A DNA stretch of 47,805 nt from Streptomyces sp. PT12. Its GTDB lineage: Bacteria > Actinomycetota > Actinomycetes > Streptomycetales > Streptomycetaceae. Below are positions 27,780 to 39,330 of the stretch, in pieces. Within the stretch, counting starts at the first letter, position 1. Each line of letters starts with the position of its first letter. The DNA is taken from NCBI RefSeq assembly GCF_003311645.1, contig NZ_QEST01000133.1, positions 1 to 47,805 of the forward strand, in the 5' to 3' direction. Under the pieces are notes generated by a model, which ran no database searches, had not been told where the DNA came from, and saw only the letters and a program-made list of their open reading frames with translations. A program made the position numbers and the translations under genes.

Positions 27780-28967
27780 ATGACCACCCCGACCGAGCTG
27801 GACCTGACCGACGCGACCGCCTTCGTACGACACGACGCCCACACCTTCTGGCGCGATGTGCGCAAGCACCGGCCCGTGTACTGGCACGAGGGAGATCCCG
27901 GTTTCTGGGTCGTCGCCCGCCACGCCGACGTGCTGTCCTGCTACGCCGACGTGCGCTCCCTGAGTTCCGCTCGCGGGACCGTACTGGACGTCCTGCTGAG
28001 CGGCGGTGACTCGGCGGGCGGCAAGATGCTCGCGGTCACCGACCGGCCCCGCCACCGCGAGCTGCGCAACCTGATGCTGCGCGCCTTCTCCCCGCGCGTC
28101 CTCGGCGCGGTGGAGGAGAGGGTGCGGGAACGGACGTCACGGCTCATCAGGACCGTCGCCCGGCAGGGTGAGTTCGACTTCGCGGCGGCGGTCGCCGAGC
28201 ACATCCCGATGAACACGATCTGCGATCTGCTCTCCATTCCGGAGGCGGACCGCGAAAAGCTGCTGCGCTGGAACAAGCTGGCCCTCTCCTCGGACGACGC
28301 CGAGTCCGACCGGTTGGACTCCCTGGAGGCCCGCAACGAGATCATCGGCTACTTCATGGACCTCGCCCGGCACCGCCGCCGAGACCCGGGCGACGACGTG
28401 ATCAGCATGATCGCCACAGCGGAGGCGGGAGGCCGCCCGCTGACGCTGGAGGAAGCCGCGCTCAACTGCTACAGCCTCGTGCTCGGCGGCGACGAGTCCT
28501 CCCGCGTCTCCGCGATCTGCGCGGTCAAAACGTTCGCCGAGCACCCCGCCCAGTGGCGGGCGCTGCGCGAGGGGACGGCCGCGGTCGACACGGCGGTCGA
28601 GGAGGTGCTGCGCTGGGCCACGCCGGCCAGGCACTTCGCCCGCACCGCGACCCGCGACATGCTGATAGGCGGCCGGCGGGTGCGCGCGGGCGACATCGTG
28701 ACGCTGTGGAACATCTCCGCCAACAACGACGAGGAGGTGTTCGACCAGCCGCGCCGGTTCGACCCGGCCCGCTCGCCCAACAAGCACCTCTCCTTCGGCC
28801 ACGGCCCGCACTTCTGCGTCGGCGCGTTCCTCGGCCGGGCGGAGCTGCGCGCACTGCTGAGCGCGCTCACCGAGTCGGTCGCCGAGATCGAGGTGTGCGG
28901 CGAGCCCGCCCCGGTCTACTCCAACTTCCTGAACGGCTACGCCAGTCTGCCGGTCGCCTTCCGCTGA
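27780..28967 (+). CDS. Cytochrome P450, probable carrier-bound tryptophan beta-hydroxylase
   Basis: This 395-residue soluble bacterial P450 has the heme loop SFGHGPHFCVG with Cys346 as thiolate ligand, the K-helix EEVLR and the I-helix sequence GGDESSR in place of the common AGxDTT. An I-helix with E-S-S in this position is what I recall for P450s that hydroxylate the beta-carbon of amino acids tethered to A-T didomains (NovI type, Ecm12). The neighbouring A-T didomain supports that role. The start is the ATG at 27780. The frame extends upstream to 27687, but that part is arginine-rich and unlike P450 N-termini. The gene converges with the A-T gene, with only 6 bases between their stops. Confidence 0.9.
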   Translation: MTTPTELDLTDATAFVRHDAHTFWRDVRKHRPVYWHEGDPGFWVVARHADVLSCYADVRSLSSARGTVLDVLLSGGDSAGGKMLAVTDRPRHRELRNLMLRAFSPRVLGAVEERVRERTSRLIRTVARQGEFDFAAAVAEHIPMNTICDLLSIPEADREKLLRWNKLALSSDDAESDRLDSLEARNEIIGYFMDLARHRRRDPGDDVISMIATAEAGGRPLTLEEAALNCYSLVLGGDESSRVSAICAVKTFAEHPAQWRALREGTAAVDTAVEEVLRWATPARHFARTATRDMLIGGRRVRAGDIVTLWNISANNDEEVFDQPRRFDPARSPNKHLSFGHGPHFCVGAFLGRAELRALLSALTESVAEIEVCGEPAPVYSNFLNGYASLPVAFR

Positions 28968-28973
28968 CGGCCG

Positions 28974-30734
28974 TCAGCCGGGCAGCCGGCTCTCGACCGC
29001 CGCGGCCAGCTCGCCGATCGTCGCCGCCTCCAGCACGGTCCGGATCGACGGCGCGACCCCGAACCGCTCCCGGAGCCGGGCGACCAGCCTGGTCGCCTGC
29101 ACGGAGTGCCCGCCGAGCTGGAAGAAGTTGTCGGCGACCGTCGCCTCCGCGATCCCGAGGATGTCCCGCACGATCGCGCAGACCACGGCCGCCCGGTCGT
29201 CCGCCTCGACGGCCTCCGGCGCCCGCCCGCCGTCCGGGAGTCCCGGTACGCCCGCGTCCGGCTGCGGCAGGGCCCCCCGGTCGATCTTGCCGTTGGCCAG
29301 CGTCGGGAACCGCTCCAGCAGCGTGACCCGTGCGGGCACCATGTGGGCGGGCAGCGACTCGGCGACATGGGCGCGCAGATCGGCCGGCTCCACCGGCCCC
29401 GTGGTGGTGACGTAGCCGACGACATGCGCGTCGGCCAGCTCGCCCCGGACCACGGCGACGGCGACGTCCACCGCCGGATGGGCGGCGAGCCGGGCCTCGA
29501 TCTCACCGAGTTCGACCCGGAAACCGCGCAGCTTCACCTGGCCGTCGGCGCGGCCCGCGAAGAACAGCTCGCCGTCCGGCCCCCTGCGGCCCCGGTCGCC
29601 CGTGCGGTACATCCGGGTACCGGGCGGCCCGAACGGGTCGGCCACGAACTTCACCGCGGTCGCCGGGTACCGGTCGAGGTAGCCGCGCGCCAGCCCGGTG
29701 CCCGCGATGTACAGCTCGCCCTCCGTGCCGGGCGGCACCGGGCGCAGCCGCTCGTCGAGCACGTGCACCTCCTTGCTGGACCACGGCGTGCCGATCCCGA
29801 TGTCACCGGCGTCGCGCACCGGTCCGGCGATCGTCGCCCCGACGGTCACCTCCGTCGGGCCGTAGCCGTTGAACATCCGCCGTGCCCGGGACCACTTGCG
29901 TACCAGGGGCGGCGTACAGCTGTCCCCCGTGGACATGATCATCCCGCCGGGCAGTACGTCCTCGGCGTCGGTCTCGCTGAGCGCCACGGGGGGCAGTGTG
30001 GCGTGGGTGATGTCGTACTTGAGCAAGGTATTCCACAGCGGATGGCCCGGCAGCAGGTCCTCGGCAGGCACTGTCACGAGGGCCGCCCCGGACAGCAGCG
30101 CCAGGCACACGTCCCAGAAGGCGGCGTCGAAACTGATGGAGGCCCACTGGAGCACGCGGTCGCCCGGCCCCGCCCGCAGGAAGGCTGCCTGGGTGGCGGC
30201 CATGTCGCGGACCCCGCCGTGCGGCACCGCGACACCCTTGGGCGTTCCGGTCGACCCCGAGGTGTAGATGACGTACATCAGGTGATCGGGGTGCAGAACG
30301 AAGCGGCGCTCGTCCTGGGAGACGTCGTGCCCCGGCCCGGCCGCGCACGCGGCACGGAACGCCGGGTCGTCGAGGACGAGTTCCTCCGGGCTCGCGTCGA
30401 GCGGCGCCACCGAGGAGGACCGCAGCAGCAGCACCGGCCGCGCGTCGGACACCATGAACGCCAGGCGTTCCGCCGGATACTCCGGGTCGAGCGGGAGGTA
30501 GGCGCCGCCGGCCTTGAGCACCGCCATGATCGCCACGATCAGTTCCCGCGACTTGGGCATCGCGACCGCGACGAGCGAGTCGGGACCGACACCGTGCGCG
30601 ATGAGCCTGCGGGCGAGCCGGTTGATCCGGGTGTTCAGCTCCGCGTACCCGAGGGCGCCCTCCGCGTCGATGAGCGCGGGCTCCGTGCCCCGTCGGGCGA
30701 CGATTGACTCGAACAGTTCAGGAACCGTGTTCAA
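28974..30734 (-). CDS. Stand-alone NRPS A-T didomain, probable tryptophan loading protein
   Basis: This 586-residue protein has a full adenylation domain ([12 protein letters not shown]3, [11 protein letters not shown]5, [11 protein letters not shown]7, [15 protein letters not shown]8, [10 protein letters not shown]10) followed by a carrier domain with [15 protein letters not shown]. No condensation domain is present, so it loads one amino acid onto itself for modification in trans. Pocket residues read by eye are D-A-W-T-M-T-G-V-G, an aromatic-type pocket. With the P450 and dioxygenase next to it, tryptophan is the likely substrate (compare Ecm13, from memory). It starts at a TTG (30732-30734) behind AAGGAG. 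It follows the MerR and esterase genes on the same strand. Confidence 0.9.
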   Translation of the reverse strand: MNTVPELFESIVARRGTEPALIDAEGALGYAELNTRINRLARRLIAHGVGPDSLVAVAMPKSRELIVAIMAVLKAGGAYLPLDPEYPAERLAFMVSDARPVLLLRSSSVAPLDASPEELVLDDPAFRAACAAGPGHDVSQDERRFVLHPDHLMYVIYTSGSTGTPKGVAVPHGGVRDMAATQAAFLRAGPGDRVLQWASISFDAAFWDVCLALLSGAALVTVPAEDLLPGHPLWNTLLKYDITHATLPPVALSETDAEDVLPGGMIMSTGDSCTPPLVRKWSRARRMFNGYGPTEVTVGATIAGPVRDAGDIGIGTPWSSKEVHVLDERLRPVPPGTEGELYIAGTGLARGYLDRYPATAVKFVADPFGPPGTRMYRTGDRGRRGPDGELFFAGRADGQVKLRGFRVELGEIEARLAAHPAVDVAVAVVRGELADAHVVGYVTTTGPVEPADLRAHVAESLPAHMVPARVTLLERFPTLANGKIDRGALPQPDAGVPGLPDGGRAPEAVEADDRAAVVCAIVRDILGIAEATVADNFFQLGGHSVQATRLVARLRERFGVAPSIRTVLEAATIGELAAAVESRLPG

Positions 30735-30781
30735 GTGCGGTCAGCTCCTTCGGGAGGTTCCCTGATCGACGGCGAATCTAA

Positions 30782-30798
30782 TCCCCGGCGCCCGGGGA
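30782..30798 (-). terminator. Palindromic hairpin between the esterase-like and A-T genes
   Basis: TCCCCGG (30782-30788) and CCGGGGA (30792-30798) form a perfect 7-bp stem with a 3-base loop, 25 bases beyond the stop of the esterase-like gene and about 48 before the start of the A-T gene. It could end or attenuate the leftward transcript. Confidence 0.4.
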
Positions 30799-30822
30799 GC
30801 CCGCGAATCCTTCCCGTCTCTG

Positions 30823-32031
30823 TCAGAGCGCGCTCCCGGCACCGGCCAGGGCGCGCAGGAGGTCCCCCGACCCGGTGACGGCGGCGCCGTCACGGACGTG
30901 CAGGACCGCGTCGGCGGTGTCCCAGAGGCCCTGGTCGAGCGGGAAGTAGCCCTGCTGCGGGGTGGTGTCCGTTCGGGTCCGGGCGGCGGTGACCGTGCCG
31001 GTGGAGGCCAGGGCCCAATCGGTCACGCGGTCCTGCAGAACGCTCTCGTAGGTGCCCGGCTCGGGGTCGCCCAGCCCGATGGCCTCGCTGCCGCCCAGGC
31101 TGCCGGCGACGAAGACGTATTGCTCGCCCAGCAGCGGTGCCACGATGGTGCCTGCCCCGGGCCAGTCGACCCGCAGGTCTCCCATGCTCCAGCTGCTCGG
31201 GGTCCGCTGGAGGTGCACGTTGTGGGCGAAGACCAGCGTCGCGCCCCGGCGGCCCTCGATGCTGCGGATGTCGAGTAGGTTCTGCGCCATGAGCGCGTCC
31301 CGGGTGGAGAACAGCCGGGACAGCCGGGCGTTGTTCTCCATGCGCTGGGCCGCCTGCCGGTGGTAGCGCAGCAGACCGAGGCCGGCGGTGAGGTGGATCC
31401 TGGCCCGGAGCCACTCCGCGCGCGAGGTCTGCGCGATCCGGTTGGCGGCGTTGGCGTGAAGCAGGGGGAGCATGTCGTCGGCGAGGGACCGCAGCCGCTC
31501 GGCCTCGGGCGTGGCGCCGACCGACATGGCCGGGTCCATCACCGCCTCCGTACGGCTCCACCGCTCGTCCGCGCCGGACAGCCCGGTCAGGTCGAGGTCG
31601 AGCCCCAGGTAGTCACGGGCCTGCTCCAGACAGCGCCGCGGGCTGGGGGCGCTGGTGGTCTCCGTCGGGAGGTCGAAGCCGTGGAAGGTCAGCTGCTCCT
31701 CCGGCGGCAGGCCCGCGTTGTGGTCGCGCATCCAGGCGACGAGGCACCGGTTGGTCTCCAGGTCGCCGAAGTCGTGGGAGAAACCCTCCCGCGCCACCTC
31801 GTCGAGATCGCCGTCGCCGCCCTTGACGAAGTCGTCGACGCGCAGCGCGGCCACGCGGTCGGTCTCCAGGGCGATCGAGCGGAAACCGAGGCGGGCCAGC
31901 CGGGCGAACAACTCGTTGCGTACCCACCCGAAGGCGGGTTCCCGGTGGGTGGGCTCGCAGAGCGCCAGTACGGCGCACGAGGCCACGGGAAGGCCGTGGA
32001 AGTCCTTTCTCATGTCTGTCAATCGAATCAT
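30823..32031 (-). CDS. Erythromycin-esterase-family protein
   Basis: This 402-residue protein has the fold marks of the erythromycin esterase (Ere)/succinoglycan-biosynthesis hydrolase family. These are LCEPTHREPAFGWVRN near residue 24 with the family Glu and His, GFRSIALETDR, the LVAWMRDHN helix and the late FAHNVHLQR. Characterised members hydrolyse macrolactones. A quinoxaline depsipeptide is also a lactone ring, so roles in hydrolysis of the product, in resistance or in turnover can be imagined, but nothing in the sequence fixes the substrate. Two starts are possible (ATG 32031 or ATG 32013), neither with a good ribosome-binding site. It lies 68 bases after the MerR gene on the same strand. 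Confidence 0.8.
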   Translation of the reverse strand: MIRLTDMRKDFHGLPVASCAVLALCEPTHREPAFGWVRNELFARLARLGFRSIALETDRVAALRVDDFVKGGDGDLDEVAREGFSHDFGDLETNRCLVAWMRDHNAGLPPEEQLTFHGFDLPTETTSAPSPRRCLEQARDYLGLDLDLTGLSGADERWSRTEAVMDPAMSVGATPEAERLRSLADDMLPLLHANAANRIAQTSRAEWLRARIHLTAGLGLLRYHRQAAQRMENNARLSRLFSTRDALMAQNLLDIRSIEGRRGATLVFAHNVHLQRTPSSWSMGDLRVDWPGAGTIVAPLLGEQYVFVAGSLGGSEAIGLGDPEPGTYESVLQDRVTDWALASTGTVTAARTRTDTTPQQGYFPLDQGLWDTADAVLHVRDGAAVTGSGDLLRALAGAGSAL

Positions 32032-32099
32032 TGAAAGACTCGTTGAGGCTTACGGCGGTGCCGTCGGCGCCGCGACTGGATCCGCCGGATCGGGAGGTC

Positions 32100-32879
32100 T
32101 CAAACCGTCGATGGGGATTCCGGCGCGGGAGCGGGTTCCCCGGCGGCCAGCGGTCCGGCCGGGGCGATGTCCAGGAGGGTCACGTACCCACCGAGACGGG
32201 CCGCCGCGTCGAGCATGGCCACGCCACGGGCCGTGAGCCGTCGCCGCCAGTCCTCGAGGGCGGCGGACAGCGCCTCGGTGCCGCCGGCCGTGCGGATCTG
32301 CCGGACCACCGTGCGGATGTGTTCCAGCGGGTAGCCCCCGCGCCGCAGCAGATGGGTCAGTTCGGCGTCGCGTACGTCCGTGGCGCCGAACGAACGGTGG
32401 CCGGTGACCGGCTCCCGGGCGGGGGTGAGGATGCCCACCGCCTCCCAGTTCCGCAGGGTCGCCGCGGTCACCCCTAGGCGGCGCGCGAGTTCGCCGATGC
32501 TGAGCGGCTCGCCGCTGGCGGAGGAGGTGTGCTCGGTGAGGGCCGGCCCACGCGTGAGGTGCTCCACCGCCCGCCCCACCGCGTCCAGCGTGCTCCGGTC
32601 GCGCAGCAGCTGGGCGTGGCCGCGGTCGACGGCGGTCAGCGCGGCGTCGAGGTCGCCGGTGTTGAGCGACCGCATGATCTCGCCGCCCGTGGCGTATCCG
32701 TATGCCCGCACGAGCGCCAGATAGGCGCGCAGGGCCGCCGCGTGGACCTCGGTGTAGGTGCGGTAGCCGGACGCGGTCCGCCGGGCGAGCGGGATGAACC
32801 CGTCCCGCTCGTAATTGCGGACCGCCTGGGTGGAAATGCCGTGCTCACGGGCGAGGTCGTATGGACGCAGGTACTTCAC
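32100..32879 (-). CDS. MerR-family regulator with two helix-turn-helix domains
   Basis: The start is taken as the GTG at 32877-32879, giving 259 residues. Two MerR winged helices lie in one chain. The first is YDLAREHGISTQAVRNYERDG with GYRTYTE (about residues 5-45). The second is SIGELARRLGVTAATLRNWEAVG with GHRSFGATDVRDAEL (about 125-180). Ordinary MerR proteins have one and bind as dimers, so this one may bind as a pseudo-dimer in a single chain. There is no C-terminal cysteine metal site and the final 25 residues are Pro/Ala-rich. It is divergent from the UvrA-like resistance gene and leads the esterase and A-T genes, so it likely controls resistance and perhaps tryptophan loading. The frame is open upstream to 32960 without MerR homology. 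Confidence 0.85.
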   Translation of the reverse strand: MKYLRPYDLAREHGISTQAVRNYERDGFIPLARRTASGYRTYTEVHAAALRAYLALVRAYGYATGGEIMRSLNTGDLDAALTAVDRGHAQLLRDRSTLDAVGRAVEHLTRGPALTEHTSSASGEPLSIGELARRLGVTAATLRNWEAVGILTPAREPVTGHRSFGATDVRDAELTHLLRRGGYPLEHIRTVVRQIRTAGGTEALSAALEDWRRRLTARGVAMLDAAARLGGYVTLLDIAPAGPLAAGEPAPAPESPSTV

Positions 32880-33036
32880 GGTTTGAGACTCTATCCAGAA
32901 AAATCCGCGTTGCTTCACCACAACTCTCAACCGACTTTGCAGATATACGCTTGAGCCCATGAACCGGGACGTTCAGGAACTCGTCACCACGTCGCATGAC
33001 GAAGGCGTGCCGCGTCCGACACACGGGAGGGACACC
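32880..33036. promoter_or_regulatory. Divergent control region, MerR regulator / UvrA-like resistance gene
   Basis: TTGAGA at 32883-32888 and TCTCAA at 32925-32930 form an inverted pair across this AT-richer gap, and a further TTGAG lies at 32951-32955. A TATA-like hexamer is at 32944-32949, just before an alternative upstream ATG (32959) of the resistance gene. MerR proteins act on dyads inside an over-long promoter spacer. This is a plausible target, but the exact promoter elements are uncertain. Confidence 0.45.
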
Positions 33037-35415
<2,379 letters not shown>

Positions 35416-35435
35416 CCCGACGCGGCCCTGCGCCT

Positions 35436-35464
35436 GCCCCCGCCTGGTGACTCGGGGCGGGGGC
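35436..35464 (+). terminator. Strong GC hairpin after the UvrA-like gene
   Basis: GCCCCCGCC (35436-35444) pairs perfectly with GGCGGGGGC (35456-35464) over an 11-base loop, 20 bases past the stop. It has no T run but is a typical Streptomyces terminator. The rest of the gap up to 35707 shows nothing recognisable other than a Shine-Dalgarno for the next gene. Confidence 0.65.
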
Positions 35465-35707
35465 GTCGACCGCGGCCGGCTCGTGCCCGGGCGGAAAGCC
35501 GGCATCGCCCGTGCCGCGCAGGCGCACGACTGTCTGGCTCACCTCTTTCGCCCGCACCTTCCCACCACCGCGGCGGCGACGACAATGCGGGCCGACGGCT
35601 TCCGCCCGCCGACAGCCGATTCCGGCGTTCCCACACCGAGCACCTGCCGGACCGCTCCCACGGTGGACGGACCCCGTCCATGCCACCCGACGGAAGGGAT
35701 CAGACCG

Positions 35708-36646
35708 ATGTCCTCGCACGCCGACCACACCACCGTGATCGTGGGAGCCGGCCCCGCCGGGCTCACCGCGGCACTCGGCCTGGCCAGATACCGACACCCG
35801 GTGATCGTCGTGGACAGCCCCCGGGCACCGCGCAACAGCGCGTCGACAGGCGTTCACGGCCACATCGGAATGGACGGCGTCACTCCCGCCGAATTCCGGG
35901 AGCGCGCCTGGCGGGAACTCTCCCGGTACACGACCGTGGAGCGGCTGGAGGACGACGCCGACAGCGTGTCCTCCGCTCCCGGCGGGGGCTTCCGGGTCGC
36001 CCTCGGCGGCGGTGAGACCGTCGAGGCCCGAACCGTCCTGATCGCGACCGGTGTCGTCGACGTCCATCCGGCCGACGTGGACGGCTTCGCGGAGTGCTGG
36101 GGCCGCAGCGTGATCCACTGCCCGTTCTGCCTCGGTGAGGAGAACGCCGGCCGGCGCTGGGCGACGGTCGCCGACAACGCGGAACTCGCGGGACTGTCGG
36201 CCGTTGCCTTCCGCGCCTGGAGCGAGGACACGATCGCGATCTGCCAGGAGTCGATGCCCGGCCTGGAGACCGCTCGCGCGACCGCGCGCAGCAGAAGAGG
36301 GGACGTCGTCACGGGAACGGTCCGCCGCCTGCACCACCGTGAAGGGTCCCTGTACGGCATCGAGTTGGCCGACGGCAGGGTCCTGGAGCGGCAGACCCTG
36401 GTGTGGACGCCGCGACAGCGGCAGCAGCCCGTCGTGCAGCGGGCGGCGGAAGAACTGAAGCTGACGGTCGACGACGCCGGCTTCGTCGGCGTCGACGCCT
36501 CCCAGTGCACCAGCGTGCCGGGCCTGTACGCGGCCGGGGACCTGACCAGTCGCTGGAAACAGTCGGTCACCGCGTCGACCGCGGCGGGCGCGGCGGTCGC
36601 CGACGCCATCCACATGTCGGCCTTGCTCGGTGTCGTGCACCACTGA
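35708..36646 (+). CDS. Thioredoxin-reductase-like dithiol oxidase (CPFC), disulfide cross-bridge formation
   Basis: This 312-residue flavoprotein has the FAD site VIVGAGPAGL (10-19), the redox pair C138-P-F-C141 and the C-terminal FAD motif LYAAGD. It looks like the antibiotic dithiol oxidases (GliT, HlmI and Ecm17 types), which reduce oxygen and close an intramolecular disulfide, and unlike housekeeping thioredoxin reductase. The central NADPH-binding glycine motif of TrxR is not evident in the region after residue 141. In a two-cysteine depsipeptide it would make the triostin-type disulfide. The start is the ATG at 35708 behind GGAAGGGA. It heads a rightward operon with the exporter. Confidence 0.88.
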   Translation: MSSHADHTTVIVGAGPAGLTAALGLARYRHPVIVVDSPRAPRNSASTGVHGHIGMDGVTPAEFRERAWRELSRYTTVERLEDDADSVSSAPGGGFRVALGGGETVEARTVLIATGVVDVHPADVDGFAECWGRSVIHCPFCLGEENAGRRWATVADNAELAGLSAVAFRAWSEDTIAICQESMPGLETARATARSRRGDVVTGTVRRLHHREGSLYGIELADGRVLERQTLVWTPRQRQQPVVQRAAEELKLTVDDAGFVGVDASQCTSVPGLYAAGDLTSRWKQSVTASTAAGAAVADAIHMSALLGVVHH

Positions 36647-36703
36647 ACCGGGTCGCCGACCCCCAGCCCAGGGCGCGTCGGACCAGGAAAGGAATCACGG
36701 CAG

Positions 36704-37683
<980 letters not shown>

Positions 37684-37687
<4 letters not shown>

Positions 37688-38502
37688 CCTCCACCACTGT
37701 GACCCGGGAGAGCGGCACGTCGTACACGCCGTCGGGCAACGCCCTCGCGTGGTGGTTCTCCGACGTGTGGCAAATGACCCTGCGCAACGTACGGCACGTA
37801 CTGCGCAGCCCCGAACTGGTGATGTTCTCACTGGTCCAGCCGGTGATGTTCATCCTGCTGTTCACGTACGTCTTCGGCGGGGCCATCGACGTCGGCGGCG
37901 AACGCTACGCCCAGTTCCTGCTGCCCGGCATCCTCGTCCAGATGGCGCTCTACGGCTCCGCCGCCGGTACCACCATCGGGATCGCCGCCGAGATGCACGA
38001 GGGCCTCATGGACCGCTTCCGGTCGATGCCGATGAGCCGTACCGCCGTGCTGATCGGACGCACGCTGTCGGAGATCTTCCGCAACGTCGGCGTGGCCGGG
38101 GTGACCGTGGGAGTGGGCCTGCTGGTCGGCTTCCGGTTCCGTAACGGCCTCGTGCCCGCGCTGGTCGGCCTGCTGCTGTTGCTGCTGTTCGGCTACGCGG
38201 TGTCGTGGTTCGCCGCCTACCTCGGGCTGTTGGTGCGCAGCGCGGAAGCCGCCCAGGCGGTCGGCGGGGTGTGGATCTTCCCGTTCACCCTGATCTCCTC
38301 GGCGTTCGTACCGACCGGCACGATGCCGGGCTGGCTGGAGGCGTACGCCGCCCACAGCCCCATGACGGCGGCGGTCAACGCGCTGCGCGCACTGTTCACC
38401 GGGGGCCCGGCGACCAGCTACGTCCTGCAGACCGTGGCCTGGTCGGTCGGCCTGATCGCGGTGTTCGCCCCGCTCGCGGTCCGCAAGTACGGCTCCCGCT
38501 GA
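37684..38502 (+). CDS. DrrB-type ABC-2 transporter permease
   Basis: This 272-residue integral membrane protein has about six hydrophobic segments. These include VMFSLVQPVMFILLFTYVFG, the glycine-rich LPGILVQMALYGSAAG region, a leucine-rich segment at about residues 158-180 and a final helix near 250. ABC-2 family features are the E-M-x-E-G-L-M-D-R-F-R-S-M-P element (about residues 103-116) and the late PMTAAVNALRALF. It starts inside the ATPase gene (ATGA) and completes the exporter. Confidence 0.92.
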
Positions 38503-38570
38503 CCGGCGGGCGACGCCTCCGTGACAGAAGTCCGCAAGAGAGCGAGGAGGCGCCGGGGCGCGACGCAATC

Positions 38571-39293
38571 ATGGCAGCCATGACTGAAACTGCCGGTGCA
38601 CCCGACGGTCCCGCGGCGATGACCGAGGTGTTCGACGCCGTCTACCGCGGGGAGAGCCCGTTCGGCGAGCGACCGCCGTGGGACATCGGGGCGCCCCAAC
38701 CCGCCTACGTCGCTCTGGAGAAAGCGGGGCTCGTCCGCGGCACGGTGCTCGACGCCGGCTGTGGCACCGGTGAGGACGCCCTCCACCTGGCGGGCAAGGG
38801 CTACGCGGTGACGGGGTTGGACCTGTCCCCGACGGCGATCTCCCTCGCCCGGGATAAGGCCGCCGCCCGCGGGCTCGGCGCCGTCTTCGAAGTCGCCGAC
38901 GCCCTCGACCTCAAGGGATACGAAGGGTGTTTCGACACCGTGATCGACTCCGGACTCGCCCACACCTTCGAGGGCGACACGCTGCGCGCCTACGCGGCGG
39001 CCCTGCACTGGGCCTGCCGCCCGGGGGCGGTGGTGCACATCCTCTCGATCAGCGACCGGGGTTCCGCGGAGATGCAGGTGCGGCTCGCCGAGGCCATAAA
39101 GGATATATCGGCACCGCTCCCGGACGACGACGAGCCGCCCGCCCTCAAGCGCTCCGCCGACCACCTACGCGACGGCTTCGCCGACGGCTGGACGGTCGAG
39201 TCGATCGACGAGGCTCTCCTGCGCGGCATCATCCCGACCACGTCGGAACTCCTCGACGTGCACGCCTGGCTCGGACGTTTCCGCCGTAGCTGA
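38571..39293 (+). CDS. Small class I SAM methyltransferase, probable disulfide-to-thioacetal enzyme
   Basis: This 240-residue methyltransferase has motif I VLDAGCGTGED (59-69), VTGLDLSP at the acidic loop, VADALDL (motif II) and FDTVIDSGLAHTF. An N-terminal stretch F-D-x-x-Y-R-G-x-x-P-F around residue 21 is shared with thiol and thiopurine-type methyltransferases. With the CPFC oxidase nearby, the best candidate is an Ecm18-like enzyme that methylates one sulfur of the triostin disulfide and triggers rearrangement to the S-methyl thioacetal of echinomycin. The start could be the ATG at 38571 or 38580. AGGAGG lies about 20 bases upstream, further than normal. Confidence 0.82.
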   Translation: MAAMTETAGAPDGPAAMTEVFDAVYRGESPFGERPPWDIGAPQPAYVALEKAGLVRGTVLDAGCGTGEDALHLAGKGYAVTGLDLSPTAISLARDKAAARGLGAVFEVADALDLKGYEGCFDTVIDSGLAHTFEGDTLRAYAAALHWACRPGAVVHILSISDRGSAEMQVRLAEAIKDISAPLPDDDEPPALKRSADHLRDGFADGWTVESIDEALLRGIIPTTSELLDVHAWLGRFRRS

Positions 39294-39330
39294 CCGCGAC
39301 CACCGAAGACGGCGCCTGAGAGGGTGATCA

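Noticed and set aside
32880-32960. N-terminal extension of the MerR protein to 32960
   Set aside because: The extension covers the divergent control region, has no MerR homology, and the GTG at 32877-32879 begins right at the HTH.
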